A stretch of 6,591 bases of DNA from Chloroflexi bacterium RBG_13_53_26 (GTDB lineage Bacteria; Chloroflexota; Dehalococcoidia; UBA2247; RBG-13-53-26). Below, piece by piece: positions 6,449 to 6,591 of the stretch; the stretch's first letter is position 1; each line of letters starts with the position of its first letter. The stretch spans positions 1 to 6,591 of the forward strand of contig MGMW01000010.1 in the NCBI GenBank assembly GCA_001795035.1. The letters are read 5' to 3'. The translations under genes were made by a program, and so were the position numbers. The notes below the pieces were generated by a model. It was not told the DNA's origin. It saw only the letters and a list, made by a program, of their open reading frames with translations, and did not search any database.

Positions 6449-6591
6449 TTTCCCTCCTCTATCTAAAGTGTCCTCATCTGTTGGTCTTGTATCTCATACC
6501 ATATGATTCACTGCTCTGCGCCGAGCAAAGCTCATCTACTTTAACTTGTGAACCTGCCCAGAAGGACGTGGTCTGGCACTGGACGTGGTGC
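6449..6591 (-). other. Leader or upstream region of the HMGCS-like/DUF35 gene
   Basis: This 143-base stretch contains the strong SD at 6452-6459 and no recognisable gene. A minus-strand frame is open from the right edge to a TGA at 6474-6476, 25 bases before the ATG. It could be the 3' end of an upstream operon gene, but its 38 residues match nothing I recognise. A short dyad, TGCTC/GAGCA (6512-6516 and 6523-6527), and weak promoter-like hexamers (TTGCTC, then CATATG 17 bases on) are also present. The data do not decide between a promoter region and operon continuation. Confidence 0.4.

Noticed and set aside
6474..6590. A 38-codon minus-strand open frame running off the right edge, as an upstream gene end
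   Set aside because: Spacing to the next gene (25 bases) fits an operon, but the residues are not recognisable and the other two frames also run 16-17 codons. It is too weak to call as a gene.

Overview
The window holds five complete protein-coding genes, all on the minus strand. Read in the direction of transcription (right to left) they are: a fused HMG-CoA-synthase-like/DUF35 protein (5027-6448), an SCP2-type thiolase (3829-5013), and three acyl-CoA dehydrogenase (ACAD) family proteins (2447-3634, 1297-2412, 22-1275). Each has a purine-rich Shine-Dalgarno (SD) sequence 4-6 bases before an ATG. No RNA gene, mobile element, CRISPR array or tandem repeat was seen.

The layout suggests two blocks. 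Block 1 is the HMGCS-like/DUF35 gene and the thiolase, 13 bases apart and probably translationally coupled. A 194-base gap follows. It contains a perfect 10-bp hairpin just after the thiolase stop and a separate 8-bp inverted repeat about 70 bases before the first ACAD. Block 2 is the three ACAD genes, spaced 34 and 21 bases apart. A good SD in the last bases before the left edge suggests the operon continues with another gene starting just outside the window.

The genes fit catabolism of a CoA-activated acid. The ACADs would desaturate the acyl-CoA and the thiolase would cleave a later beta-oxo (or possibly beta-hydroxy) intermediate. The DUF35 zinc-ribbon/OB-fold module probably docks on the thiolase, as DUF35 proteins do in archaeal thiolase/HMGCS complexes and in steroid-degrading aldolase/hydratase complexes. 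No hydratase, hydroxyacyl-CoA dehydrogenase or acyl-CoA ligase is present here, so the pathway is incomplete and the substrate cannot be named.

Two points stand out. The HMGCS-like domain appears to lack the whole Glu/Cys/His catalytic set, while its zinc ribbon is intact. The three ACADs have complementary, individually incomplete active-site motifs. This suggests alpha2beta2 heteromeric enzymes in which the middle gene product (1297-2412) may serve as partner for one or both of the others.

The organism is a bacterium of moderately high GC content with strong SD usage. From memory of similar gene sets, Chloroflexota (Dehalococcoidia/SAR202-like) or Desulfobacterota-like environmental lineages are plausible, but the sequence alone does not settle this.
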